64,000 nt of DNA, from assembly GCF_964340395.1 (NCBI RefSeq), contig NC_135566.1:7595001-7659000 (forward strand), in the 5' to 3' direction. Shown piece by piece: positions 40,946 to 52,250 of this stretch. How positions within the stretch are numbered: the first letter of the stretch is position 1; the number at the start of each line of letters is the position of its first letter. Made by a program: the position numbers and the translations under genes. The notes below the pieces were generated by a model that saw only the letters and a program-made list of their open reading frames with translations, was not told the origin of the DNA and searched no databases. The DNA comes from Glandiceps talaboti. Taxonomy: Eukaryota > Hemichordata > Enteropneusta > Spengelidae.

Positions 40946-41330
40946 GGCAAGAGAAAAGAAAACGGGAAAAGTAGTAAGTCCCTTGACTGAAAAGTTGCAA
41001 ATATTTCGACGCTAACCACGATGTCATTCCTGGAGAATCTAGAAGAGCGTGATTTGCAATTAAAATGAAATATGCATGGTTAAGTTGGGTCATTAGGTTT
41101 GGAGGGCAATACTTGTACTGATCAGAGCCTTTGGTGAACTTATTAATAAATCAGTACTTTGGGTCCAGGGAGACAGTGTTATACTTATGCTGCACTTTGG
41201 GGAGCAAAAGCTGACACGATAATGGGAATTAATGAATTGTTAACAACGAAGGGGCCTATCTTGAAATCTATGAAGGGACCTTTGTTGTGTGTGGATCATT
41301 TATTTTTTAAGATTTCTAACTTGAGGAGTC

Positions 41331-41420
41331 GACACGACACGCACGACACGACACGACACGACACGACACGACACAACACAACACAACACAACACAACACA
41401 ACACAACACAACACAACACA
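41331..41420 (+). repeat. ACACG/ACACA pentanucleotide array
   Basis: A block of ACACG units (41331-41371) changes abruptly into a block of ACACA units (41372-41420). The two blocks differ only at the CpG. Confidence 0.9.
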
Positions 41421-43172
41421 GTGGAACACTAAAAGAACCAGAAGATTTTTTTTGGAATATGCCAAATCTCTTTGACTTGATGCTTAGAAAACGAATGCAA
41501 ATGTTTAGAGGCTGAAGTATTTTGAATACAATCTTACATTTAACATCTCCAGTTGGCAATATTGTGAATCAAACGAACATAAAAACAAATCGAACGTGCG
41601 AAAATGAAAAGGCCATATACCTTTCCAGTGAATGGTTACTGCAAAAATTAATCAAGGTAATGACATTTGCTTGAATCTCCAACGTAAGATTGGATGAAAT
41701 TGTACATTCGTAGCAATATATCAACTGCAAGATGAATCTTTATGACGTTTTATTAAAACCAATGTAATTTGGGAGAGTGGCTGGACGGAACATGGTGATC
41801 TTTGTTTTTCCCTTACTTCATGGTTTCCTAGCAACAAGTACATTCGGCATCAAATGAATTGAAATGGCAGAGTGGTTCGATTTTTCATCATTGATGATGG
41901 CTTAATGGATAAAAGCTATTAGAGGGCAGGGGGACAAGTTAGTGAGTGGCAGCTAACCATTGACTTTTACTAAAGGAGTCAAACACCAATACAAATGTTG
42001 ACAGACAAACAGACAGACAGACTGACAGACAAACGAGTTGAGGAGTGCGTCGTGCTATTAAAAGTTCTCCTAACTTATGAACAGGACCTTTTCCATCTCT
42101 ATTCGACATCACGTAGTGTAAGTACGAAGCCTCTTGAGTATCTATATAGACTATACACATAAAGAAGTCTTAATTGAAGTAAGGAAAGTAATTCCTTTCA
42201 GTGTCTGACACACGACCATCAAAACAACTTGGATCTTACACACTAATATAACGACTGATTAGTCAACAAATTTTGTATGGGGTGAAAGGTCATGGAAGTA
42301 TCAAAACACCTCTAGGAAGCCATCTTTGAGTATGTACAAAACGGAATAGGTTTCAAACTGACTTTGGATATTTAATGATATTCCATGCACGAAATCGCAT
42401 TGTGGACAGTTACGTGACTTGTAAATTATTTTCGATGTGTGCTTGTTTGATTTGCTTTATTAGATCTTACATGAGTATATTGATAAACGATACAAACGTG
42501 GATTATTGTTATTATTAAGTTACAAGGAATCTGGCAAATGTATGACAATGAATGTTAAAATCCTCGATTGAAAATAATGAAACCAAAACGTTGCTAAACT
42601 GATAAAGCGTACCAAGAAAACTATAACACATGTTAATTTATACTGTTTTAAACATTTGTACAGATTTTCTTTTTAAATATTGTTTGTATTTACTGTGTAG
42701 TGAAGCATTTTCCGTTCTTCAACAATGCAGTAAAATCATAATCTACTTTAATCAGATATGCAGACTGTTCGATTAATCTATTATGTGAGTGGGAAATAGA
42801 TTTCTGAGTGAAACATGCACATATCAACCTATTAGATCACTTGTATACTGGACTATCTATTTTACTTTTCTTTTAAAACAGCAATGACAATTAGGAACTT
42901 AATATTGTTTACTTTGTCTAAAAGTGTTGGACATCCCGTGTTAGAAACTTAGATGCTAAAAGCAAAATTTACATCACTGAGAAAAAAGTACTCATAGATA
43001 TGTGCTCACTTTTTTCTTCAACTTTTCAGTTCTTTTTAAAACATTATTGTAAATGATTCAATTTAAAATTGAAGGAGTGGTTGTAGGATATAGTCTGTCG
43101 TCGAGAATAGTTTCTATTATGTGTAGCAATAGGAGTTGGGGCACAGAGCACGTCTTTATTCGTATGGTACAC
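41421..43172. other. No gene recognised; ends at the candidate promoter
   Basis: AT-rich DNA with one AGAC microsatellite at 42.0 kb. CpGs become frequent only in the last 100 bases, next to the NRF1-like site. Confidence 0.45.
41999..42032 (+). repeat. AGAC tetranucleotide repeat
   Basis: Eight units with AAAC and TGAC variants. Confidence 0.8.
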
Positions 43173-43240
43173 GCGCATGCGCTTTTGCGCTATTAACTCC
43201 CTAGCTTCATATTAAAAAAGTTTAGTACAGCCGCCATGTT
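43173..43240 (+). promoter_or_regulatory. Candidate housekeeping-type promoter (NRF1-like and YY1-like sites)
   Basis: GCGCATGCGC at 43173-43182 is the palindromic NRF1 core, and GCCGCCATGTT at 43230-43240 matches the YY1 motif in the orientation usually found just downstream of transcription starts. The surrounding 43.08-43.42 kb is locally CpG-rich, unlike the sequence to its right. A good splice donor follows at 43440. Together these suggest a TATA-less promoter firing rightwards. The motif identities are established knowledge; promoter activity is inferred. Confidence 0.45.
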
Positions 43241-43439
43241 TGACACATCCATGTACGTACATGTATGTATGCGCGTTCACGAATGATAGAAATTCTCGAT
43301 TGAAAACAATATTTCGCTCAAAGTTGGAGCAGAATCAACTACAAATGTTTCTGGAGTGAATTCAAGCTGATGGCCGCAAAATCTGTACGTTCAAATATTG
43401 TTTACGCGAAAATCGGGATAGTTTGAGAATTGATGCATG
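43241..43439 (+). other. Candidate first exon (start uncertain) ending at a strong splice donor
   Basis: The segment follows the YY1-like site and ends at ...GATGCATG|GTAAGTATAT, close to the consensus 5' splice site. The transcription start is not visible, so the left limit is arbitrary. An ATG at 43371 opens a short frame that stops inside the exon. Two further ATGs sit at the junction: one would give a 19-residue and the other a 47-residue peptide after splicing to the next block. I recognise neither, so this may be a 5' UTR or a noncoding transcript. Confidence 0.4.
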
Positions 43440-43613
43440 GTAAGTATATATTAATTATTATATAAATACATCCATAGACCATGGTATGGTGTACATCTGT
43501 ATGTAGCTGCAATAATTATAGCTTGTTCTTATTTACAATCCTTTTTTATTCTTTTTTATATTTTATTTTGTGTGACTCAACATATTTCGTTTTACTTTTT
43601 ATTTTCTTTACAG

Positions 43614-43756
43614 GGCTTGCAAAGAAAAAACAAAGTTCTAGCGGAGGACCGAGAGCGACGGAGTGAAACAGTACTGCATCCAATATTGATATGCATCTGT
43701 ACGATATACAGTGCATCAGAACCACAAACCTTTGAAACAAAATCCTTTGGATGAAG
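43614..43756 (+). other. Candidate second exon
   Basis: It is preceded by a textbook acceptor (tttattttctttacag, ending 43613) and followed by a plausible donor (GAAG|GTATGA). The implied upstream intron, 43440-43613, is 174 bases with GT-AG ends. The block keeps several CpGs (at 43640-43662), while the sequence after it has very few. If the ATG split across the junction is used, a 47-codon frame rich in Arg, Lys and Glu at first (KNKVLAEDRERRSE) runs to a TGA just before the donor. I do not recognise the product. Confidence 0.4.
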
Positions 43757-44714
43757 GTATGAGGCTTGTACATTTACATGTTGGCTTACTAGTTCAATGG
43801 TTAGTGTGCTTTAATCTCTGAAATCAGGATCTCAATTGCAACAGCACATAATTAATTGTCTTGAAATAGGTATTTGAGTTCAAGTTTACTGAATGAAGTC
43901 CCCGACTGAAGAGAAATTCAGAATGTTGTTCGAAACCTGCTGTCATGAAACCATGTACTGACACAGGGATTCTTGTGTTCTGCAGATAATGTAATACCTG
44001 GATTTACTTTCACAGACATTATCTGTGTTGATCATCATGAACCAGGGAGCCATTGTAGTTATTCAACACCTTTCATTGAACGGACTATTAACACCACTGT
44101 TTACAACTCAGGGTCTTATCTTCAAGTTTATGTTCAAAGTATGTAAATTTTCTAAGAACTACACATACAGGAATATAACGAAATATCGTGTTATAGTGTC
44201 CAATGTTTCATTGACTACCTTGTATTATTTGAAAGGGTGGCAAACTTTGTAGAAAGCTAAAGGAAGATATGCATGTACTCTATAAGTTTGTCTTTGTAAA
44301 TTCCAGCAATGTAAGTCACATACACATTTTATGAACAAAACATGGCTGTATTTTCATGTTTTAAATTGTACTTTTACAAGTAATTTGACAGTATAAAATT
44401 ATTTCTCTATTTCTCTATTTACTCTAAATTAAGGAGATATTTTTGTATTTTTAATTTTTTTCATGTTTTGTCTAATTGTACAATGATGGTAATTTTGTTG
44501 CCATGGCAACTGATGTTCATGACAATTTTTTTAAAACCCAGTATAACAAAGAATGGATTTCAGGCAAAATATTTTGTTCAAAACATGTCACAAATATATA
44601 TTTTAGCAAAAACATATTTTTAAGCCTACCTTGTTTCCATGGAAACAGCTGTCCTGTTTTCGACAATTTGTTTTTCAATGGACATGCCTAACTCAAACAT
44701 GTTAGAAGCAAGGT
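43757..44714. other. Likely intron start of the 43.2-kb transcript
   Basis: Begins at the donor GTATGA. Candidate acceptors end at 43985 (ttgtgttctgcag) and 44015 (tttactttcacag), but no exon after them is convincing. CpG is scarce here, unlike the preceding 600 bases. Confidence 0.35.
44497..44510. promoter_or_regulatory. Perfect X-box-like palindrome (RFX-type motif)
   Basis: GTTGCCATGGCAAC is the ideal symmetric RFX target. A relaxed version, GTTTCCATGGAAAC, lies at 44633-44646. They are about 1.3 kb right of the candidate promoter at 43.2 kb. Such palindromes also occur inside dispersed repeats, so function is unproven. Confidence 0.3.
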
Positions 44715-45335
44715 AATTTTTTCCATCCTTGACAACACGAGGGTCATGGGCAGGATAATGCCAACAATGGTTTTGTGGTAAAGATGATGCTTTCTTGAGC
44801 AGGATAATGCCAACACTGGTTTTGTGGTAAGGAATATGACAACACTAGGGTAATGGGCAGGATAATGCCAACACTGGTTCTGTGGTAAAGATGATACTTT
44901 CTTGAGCAGGATGTGACAACACTGGTTCCGTGGCCAGGAATATGACAACACTAGGATCATGGACAGGATAATGCCAACACTGGTTTTGTGGTCAGAATAA
45001 TGAAAACATTGGTCTCCTGGCGAGGACAATGATGACACTAGGTTCGTGGGCAGTATAACGATAACACTGGTTTTGTGGCATGGATGATGATGACGACAGC
45101 AGCTTCGTTGTAAGAATGACGACGACAATGGTTTCAAGGGCAGGGTGTTGATTACACTGGGTTCATGGACATGTTACATTGGTTTTGTGTTAGGATGATG
45201 ATGAAACTAGATTCATGGTTACAATGATGAAACTAATTTCGTGGTCAGGATGATGACACTAGCTTTGAGGTCAGGAGGATGAAGAAACTAGCCTCTGGTC
45301 AGGATGATGACAACAGCAGCTCTGATAATGACGAC
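44715..45335 (+). repeat. Minisatellite, 25-30 bp unit with a 107-bp higher-order repeat
   Basis: The basic unit is close to AGGATAATGCCAACACTGGT-tttgtggt. Two variants alternate: one ends AAAGATGAT-CTTTCTTGA, the other GGAATATGACAACACTAGG. Starts at 44750, 44799, 44857, 44906 and 44963 give a 107-bp higher-order period. Copies decay to the right. The long minus-strand frame here (44688-45137) is explained by the array. Confidence 0.75.
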
Positions 45336-46168
45336 ACTGACTCTGGTGAAAGCAATGAATGCCCTTGTGTCGTAGAACAACTTGCAAAGATTTCAACAGT
45401 GTTACTATTTATTTGAATGACTTCTTTTGATTTGAGTTAGTGTTGTGCTTAGAAATCAATACAGCCTAGTGTGATTTTAATATTTGCTAATTTCATTTAT
45501 TGATACCAAATTTCTAAAAGGTGACATCATCTCATCTATGAAAAAAGACATAATTAAAATTCATTACATAATCTGTACACTTTAAAAGCCATAACCAAGG
45601 CTCATCAATGCAGAAAACAATAACAAATTCTCATTTGTGTCAGATGCTAATGGAGAGTTGCAATAGAATAGTTACACTTCTTCCCTTTTCCCAAAAAGTC
45701 CAAACTAAAAACATTCCATTAAACATTCCACACTGCACTACCAAACCTACCAATGTTAAATGTCAACGTACAGCTAGTATGGTTCACCTGCTTGTGATTA
45801 CTTCCCTCACCCTGCATATACATGTCTATCAATGTTTTATACAGAGATACCAATTCTATAACAAGCCTTCATTGAACACATACTCCCCAACTCATATGTT
45901 GTATGGCAAAGTTTCTGTGCAAATTTGAATGGTGTCTCTAGATACAAAATCTCATAATTTGTGCTTAAAAAGAATTGTAACATGTCTTCATAAAGAGACT
46001 ACCCCTCCCTTTTATACCCCTCTTTGATTCCATGTGCCTAAATGCTATGTTCAAATAATCTCACATTGAAAACAATGTCTTCATATTTATTATATTGTAT
46101 TGTATGTACATCTTTTTCTCAAGCTATTTGGAATGTACTAATGTAAATAGATTCTTTTTCAGGACCAC

Positions 46169-46535
46169 AAATGAAACACATGCATAAACAACAACAAATA
46201 TCTGTAAACAATGAAACACATACATAAACAACAACATATATCTGTAAACTATGAACACATACTAGTACAAAAGAACATTATGCACCTGTAAACAATGGAA
46301 CGGATACAGTACATAAACAACAACAAATACCTGTAATCAATGAAACATGCATAAACAACAACATATATATGTAAAAAAATGGACACATATGGTACATACA
46401 CAATCTGTAAACAATGAAACATACATAAACAACAACATGTTGTCTGATGATCACATTGAGCGTGAAACTCAGAGTAACAACTAAGCACCTCAAGTTCCAA
46501 CCAACTTACTTTGATTAAACAACAACATATATATG
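46169..46535 (+). repeat. Tandem repeat, about 40-bp unit rich in CATAAACAACAACA
   Basis: The unit AATGAAACACATACATAAAC-aacaacatatatctgtaaac recurs about seven times with variable spacing. A foreign block at about 46440-46517 interrupts it, and one more partial unit follows. The first two units are nearly identical. Confidence 0.7.
46473..46517 (+). repeat. 45-bp dispersed element, copy A
   Basis: AGTAACAACTAAGCACCTCA and the following AGTTCCAACCAACTTACTTT-GATTA match the reverse complement of the last 45 bases of the window, with one mismatch by eye. Confidence 0.75.
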
Positions 46536-47587
46536 TAAACAAGTCAAAACATACAAACTCGTGAACATACAAAAAATGTGACCATTTCAATGTCAGAAAC
46601 TAATGTATACAATAATGAGCAGACAAAAGTTTAAATTCTGGTGCAATATTACAAGATATATAACATCAAAACTAACCAAGTGTATTGTGTCTAATACTGT
46701 AATGTGGAGTTTGAAATATACACTAAGTAGTAACAGATAGGTGGGTAATGTATTCTTGTAACTCCTACCCTGTATTTTCATGATAAAATATACAATCAGC
46801 TATAAATCAAATGCCTTCCTCACATACATGTACATCATATAAAGTTGTAATATGGATGAGGATTGAGTAATTATTTTTGATTTTTATTTTATAAAACGAT
46901 TTTGTTATGACTTCCTATTTGAAAAATCAATGTGAAACAACATATGGCAAGTGCTTATTTGAAACTCAGTACATTGCAAAAGATTAATAGATGTGTAAAA
47001 TGTTTGTTATTGTACATAAAGAACAAACTTTTTTACACATTTTTAAAACTTTTTTCAAAGTATTAAGTTACAAACACAGACTTTGTCTATGTTGTTTCAC
47101 ATTGATTTTTCAAGTAGGACACCATGATAAAATTGTTTTACAAATTAAAAATTCAAAATAAATACCCAATCCTCATCCATATGGCCACTTTAACGTTCCT
47201 TCACCTTTTGCAGCATAAAATCAAATGCCTCATATCACAAACATCACATAACTATTACAGTTCAGTCACACCACCCAAGGTTTTGCCAACACAAAAACAC
47301 ACTTTAAATTGTAATTTGTTTGAAAGCTTTCTAGAAGACGTTGTCCATTTTCTTGATATGCATCCTTGATATCTATAAAAAGAATCTACATGTGAGAGAT
47401 AAATGGAAGATAGTACACCTTCAAACTAGTTTATTATAAAGTACTGTGCTATAATACTCTGTTTCCATGGTGACATATTGTTCACTATAAATCTTCGAGT
47501 TTTAATATTTCAGATGGTAATATATGATATCTAATATGGTTAGACTACTGTGTAGGAAGCTATTACAGTTGCTTTACTTGTCTACAA

Positions 47588-47635
47588 CTATCTATCTATC
47601 CACCCACCCCTATCTATCCACCCATCATCCATCAA
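47588..47635 (+). repeat. ATCT/ACCC short microsatellite
   Basis: CTATCTATC and CCACCC blocks alternating. Confidence 0.7.
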
Positions 47636-48658
47636 CTATCGCATCAAACATTATGCAGTCTCTTCCTTATGCCAACACTAATAACTAAAGAAGAAGATCA
47701 CTTATTTCAGAGCTGCAAGCAATATTTTCAATATACTCCAAAATTAAGCAACAAATAACAAATCGTATTTGTCTTGTTTGTAATAACATTCCTGAAAGAC
47801 CATTCACTAGGGAAGTTATAATATGTTCGAATAAACTGACTCATTTATGTAAATGCTGATAAGACAGTGTAAGGTAAGCTGAGACTTATTTCAAATACAT
47901 GTATTTTGTTTTCAGAAAGATTACTCTAGATATGTCAAGTTAATCATAGCATATGACATTCAAGCCTACATACCTGTCAGCTACAATATCTGGAAAAGCA
48001 CAATTTCCAGTCACATTTTTACTCTCGTGATGTATTTCCTAAAGTTTACTGAACTGCCTTGTAGGAAAAGTGCATATGTTGCCTTTTACATTACATGCAC
48101 ACAGAGACATGATTGAAAAGACTGTACAGTCTCCATGGCCCTGAGTTTTTCTTTTTATCATGTTTATGCCAGAGCATAATGCAAACTATGGTCACAATTT
48201 TCCCACAAGGCGATTTTAATATCTGTACTGCTGCTGAGAGTGCAAATCCAAATGCAGGTGTATGTAATCACAAGTAACAAATTTACATATCAATATGTTT
48301 TAGTATTTCCACTTAATATTCTATAAACCTGGACATTTTTGCTGAAGACAATTTTTAGCTAATTCCACTGAGGATGAAAAACAAATGTCTAAAATATCTT
48401 CTGTACACTGACGTAAAACAGTAGGGTTGATAATTTCCAATGAATCGTGTCTCAGAATTGGCTGAAGACCTTAAATTGCAGCAAAAATATCTAGGTTTAC
48501 AGTTGTCTATCATGAATAAGACATATCATAAACCTGATACCTGTGATTGCCAGAGTCTGCTACATTGTACAAACATCAACTGTTACCAGCTGATGATGTG
48601 CAACAGAACTTGTTCAAATTTTACCTTTAAGTAGTAAGTGAAGCAGTCAAAACAGCAA

Positions 48659-48683
48659 ATCATTCATTCATTCATTCATTCAG
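48659..48683 (+). repeat. ATTC tetranucleotide repeat
   Basis: Six perfect units, one of the few microsatellites in the right third. Confidence 0.85.
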
Positions 48684-50718
48684 CCTCGCAAATTTTAATA
48701 ACTGTATGTATCTTCTAACATTGTAAATAGACTTCAAAAAGCAATCTAGTGAAATATCTGTATCCTGACAAGAAGTCCTATAATGGAATTCGGAAAGCAG
48801 TGCCAATGTTCTGCATTCCAAAAGATATACAATTTTATATTAACATAATGCACATCTTTTAGATAAAAACCAATGCCCAGAGATCTGGCAAAGAATTGCA
48901 TTGGAGAAGTCAAACCACATAATTACGTACCACTAAAAACATTACATGGGAAAAACTATATAGCTACATGTAAAGAGCTAACAATGCATGCACTTTTTTA
49001 AAACTAGACTACAGTCACTTGCATCAGATCTCTATTGAACTTAAGTGTGCTAAAAACTGCACTTATTAAACCAGAAAAATGACAGATTTTATTTCATCAG
49101 ACATGCATGTTCTTGTAGATATATAGTGAACCCCTAATATCATTTTTTTTGTAAATATTAGGTACATCCTTCTACCGAAGTAGGTGTATGTTTGACTTTT
49201 AAAAAAATTGCCATTTTAATCTCTTAATATAGAAGATAAATTTTCCCTTTACTTTTATTACAAGCTTAAAATTTAAAGCCTAATGTGCATTTGTCTAGTA
49301 TATAAATCCTCTGCTAGTTTTCAAACTGTTATGTATGACGTCACTAGATATTTTGCTTCAGATTTCACGTCATGACATCATTCCAGCTCTGACACCTGTT
49401 TCCAAATCATAAAGACATTTGACACATTTTCGTCAGTCAAGTTGTAAAACAATCAAGACAACACATTTCAAATATGACATCACCATACAAGTTGTTCTGT
49501 GTTTCAAAGTATAGTGTCACAAGTCAAGTTCATATGTTACTCCTGAGAAAAGAGGAACACATTTGACAATTTCTACGTGTATGCCTATATAAAATTCCAA
49601 CCACTACTCTGTGAGTATTCTTGAATTTCAGCAGTATAACAGTTTACAAATGAAGACATGTAATTTGACTTGCTGAGTTTGATGGGTTCACACTTAGTAT
49701 TCATAGAAATTGTTGTGTTAGAATTTCAAGTAATCACTATCTGATGACACTGTACTCTCTGCATGCATTGAACTACTTTCTCAAAGTCATGCCATCTCAG
49801 AGATCACTTTAAAAGGTCAAATCACTGCCCTCTGTACAATCTACTCAAAGCTACTCCAATAGACTGGACTAGGTAGATAATACAATATTGTTTCCAAGTA
49901 TCCATGAAAATGCCGGAATGCAATCCATGAAAATATTAATCTACTTCAGAAAACGTCTGAATTACAAAGGGTAATTCCTTCTCCTGTCCAACTCCTTTTA
50001 TTTGTAAAACTTTATGGAAAACACTGAGCTTTAATGCTAGATTTTTTAAGTCCCTGTCAATCCTTGAGATTAAAATTACTTAATTTGAACAAGGATTACC
50101 TTCGAAGGAGATTATCCCAATTCAAGTTCAGGGCTTATAACTGACCTAGTAGGAAGATTGAGATCACACAGAATTATGTTAGGCTGATCCAGTCCAGGTC
50201 TAACATATTAGACAAATCAGCACTGCATTTTAGAGTTCAAAAAATTTAAAATAACATGTTAAGAGAAAGGTTGCATCTAACAATATATGTGTAATAAAGG
50301 TGGTTAGCTTGTCTTCAACTGTACGTCATGTAGATATCGCTAGAAATATACTCAAATGTCTAATGAATATCTCTAGTTTTTACCTAATTTGCATATTGTG
50401 AATCGGCCGTCATGAAAATACTAAGACTCGATATAACCATGATTATAGGAATAGTTGACTTCTTGGGGCAGGAAGTTGGATTTTTAAAATGGGATTACCT
50501 CAAACAAAATTAAACGTCTGAGATTATAGTGAAACTGTGGACAAATAAAGCTTATGGAAGATTATTGGAGACCTTAACAAATCCATCGACTTTGTGATTA
50601 ACAAATCCATGACTTTGTGGAGTGATAAAATTATGGAGGATTATTCAAGACCTTATAAAGTCCTTGGGATTACGCCTAATAAAAAAGATTTTATATTTTA
50701 TTATATTATTTTTTTTTC

Positions 50719-50998
50719 ATGTGTGAGTGTCTAGTTCAGGTTTTCCATTGTTTTCCAAATGGTCTCTGTGTTGTTTATTTCTTCCTATCAGATGTACAGC
50801 CATTACAAATTGGAATGACAGTTTTATATTGTCTGTTAAAGTTGATGAAAGTTTCCGCATCCACTATCTCTTGTGAGACATCACAATTTTTGCAATTCTA
50901 TTTTTATTCTCGAATATGTAAAAAAAAGTTTAGGGTCGGCAGTGAAAAACTAGATGGGGTCAGGTTACCGGAACCAAACAATTATTTTTCTTAGGCCT
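50719..50998 (+). mobile_element. Dispersed MITE-like element, copy 3
   Basis: It matches copy 2 from GTGTGAGTGT through TTTTCCATTGTTTTCCAAAT to the end GGTTACCGGAACCAAACAAT...TTAGGCCT. The left terminal inverted repeat seen in copy 2 is not recognisable here. A 91-codon frame across it mirrors frames in the other copies and is not evidence of a protein. Confidence 0.7.
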
Positions 50999-51602
50999 TT
51001 GAAATGACTTTATGGAGAGGTAGAGATTTTTAAGGATTATTTGATATCCTATATAATCCTTGCATTATCAGTGACTTTGTGGAAAGATAGAGGATTATTT
51101 AAAACCGTATCAAATCTCTGGATTATAAATTGAGCTGATTCAGGATTCTAACATTATACCACAGGAAAGTAGTATTGCATTACAGATAATTTATAGAATG
51201 AATTCTAATCTTTAGAGCTTAGAATATCTCAGATATCGTTTCTCCTAAAATGAAGATTTAAGACAACATTGTCAAAATTAATAGAGTTTTGACGATAATG
51301 ACTTCTTTCGAAAGAGAACAGTCAGAAATGTCTAAGATCAAATATTTATATAGAAATTTTCAAAGTTTTACATTTTTCTCCCTGAAATCTGCATTTCATA
51401 CTTAAACAGAGAGAGAGAAGGTTTTCATTCAAAGTCATGCATTTTCCAGACCACAACAGCACACCATAATTACATTTTATCACCTTTTTCTAGAATGTGA
51501 CCAAAGTTGTTTGATTCAAATACCATCACATGGATTATTAGACAATATCCGGTCTACTAAATCTTACAAAAGCATAAGTAATTAAAAGCCCCTTTGACTG
51601 AT

Positions 51603-52250
51603 TCCGAGTTACACTTACTTTAGTCAAAAACCTGCAAATATGTTCATTATGAAAAATCTCTGTGGGGTCTAAGTGCATTATTAAATTGAAATATTCACTA
51701 TGACCATTATTAGAAATCTCTATGGGTTCTAAGTGAATTAATGGGTTCTAAGTGAATTAATTGAAATTCTCTGTAATGAGTAATTCTCTACGCCCTTTTC
51801 AATTATTTGCAGATTTGCAGATGTTACTATGGGAACACTTAAAATATTTGCTCACAAGCTCCATTTCCTACTCAGCAGATGTGGTTATTTAGATTTACAA
51901 AATTTAAGTATAGAATTAATACATTTGTACAGCTAAATAACACCTACTGGATGTGTGTGTTTTATCAATTTATCAACATAACACACAGTACTTCAGCTAC
52001 ATGGGTACCAATGAGAGAACCACTGAGAAAGTGAGACATGATGTAAAGAACTTGTTTCACACCATGAAAACTGAAAACATATCATTGCAAAAACACTCTG
52101 CTATTAAAATAATGTTTCCGAGTTACACTTACTTTAGTGAAAAACCTGCAAATATGTTTATTATGAAAAGTCTCCATGTGGTCTAAGTGCATTAATATTC
52201 ATTATGAGAAATCTCTATGGGTTCTAAGTGAATTAATTGAAATTTTGTGA
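51603..52250 (+). repeat. Direct duplication, about 130-bp copies 513 bp apart
   Basis: CCGAGTTACACTTACTTTAG, AAAAACCTGCAAATATGTT, TCTAAGTGCATTA and GAAATCTCTATGGGTTCTAA occur in the same order at 51605-51750 and 52118-52245. The first copy also carries a small internal duplication (ATGGGTTCTAAGTGAATTAA near 51723 and 51742). Confidence 0.7.

Larger units (their letters stand above)
47370..50718. other. CpG-poor stretch, no gene recognised
   Basis: Nine CpG in 47701-49080 by hand count. On the minus strand a 16-base segment at 47974-47989 has acceptor and donor signals. Neither this nor any open frame is convincing as coding. Probably intron or 3' UTR. Confidence 0.4.

Noticed and set aside
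44688-45137. 149-codon minus-strand frame
   Set aside because: It lies wholly inside the minisatellite, and its peptide repeats follow the DNA unit.
48685-48770. Possible minus-strand exon after an acceptor-like TTCTTGTCAG, open for about 30 codons
   Set aside because: The frame runs into the ATTC microsatellite before stopping, and no conserved residues are recognised.
50100-50165. Possible 42-nt minus-strand exon with acceptor and donor
   Set aside because: Stops occur in all three frames, so it cannot be an internal coding exon.
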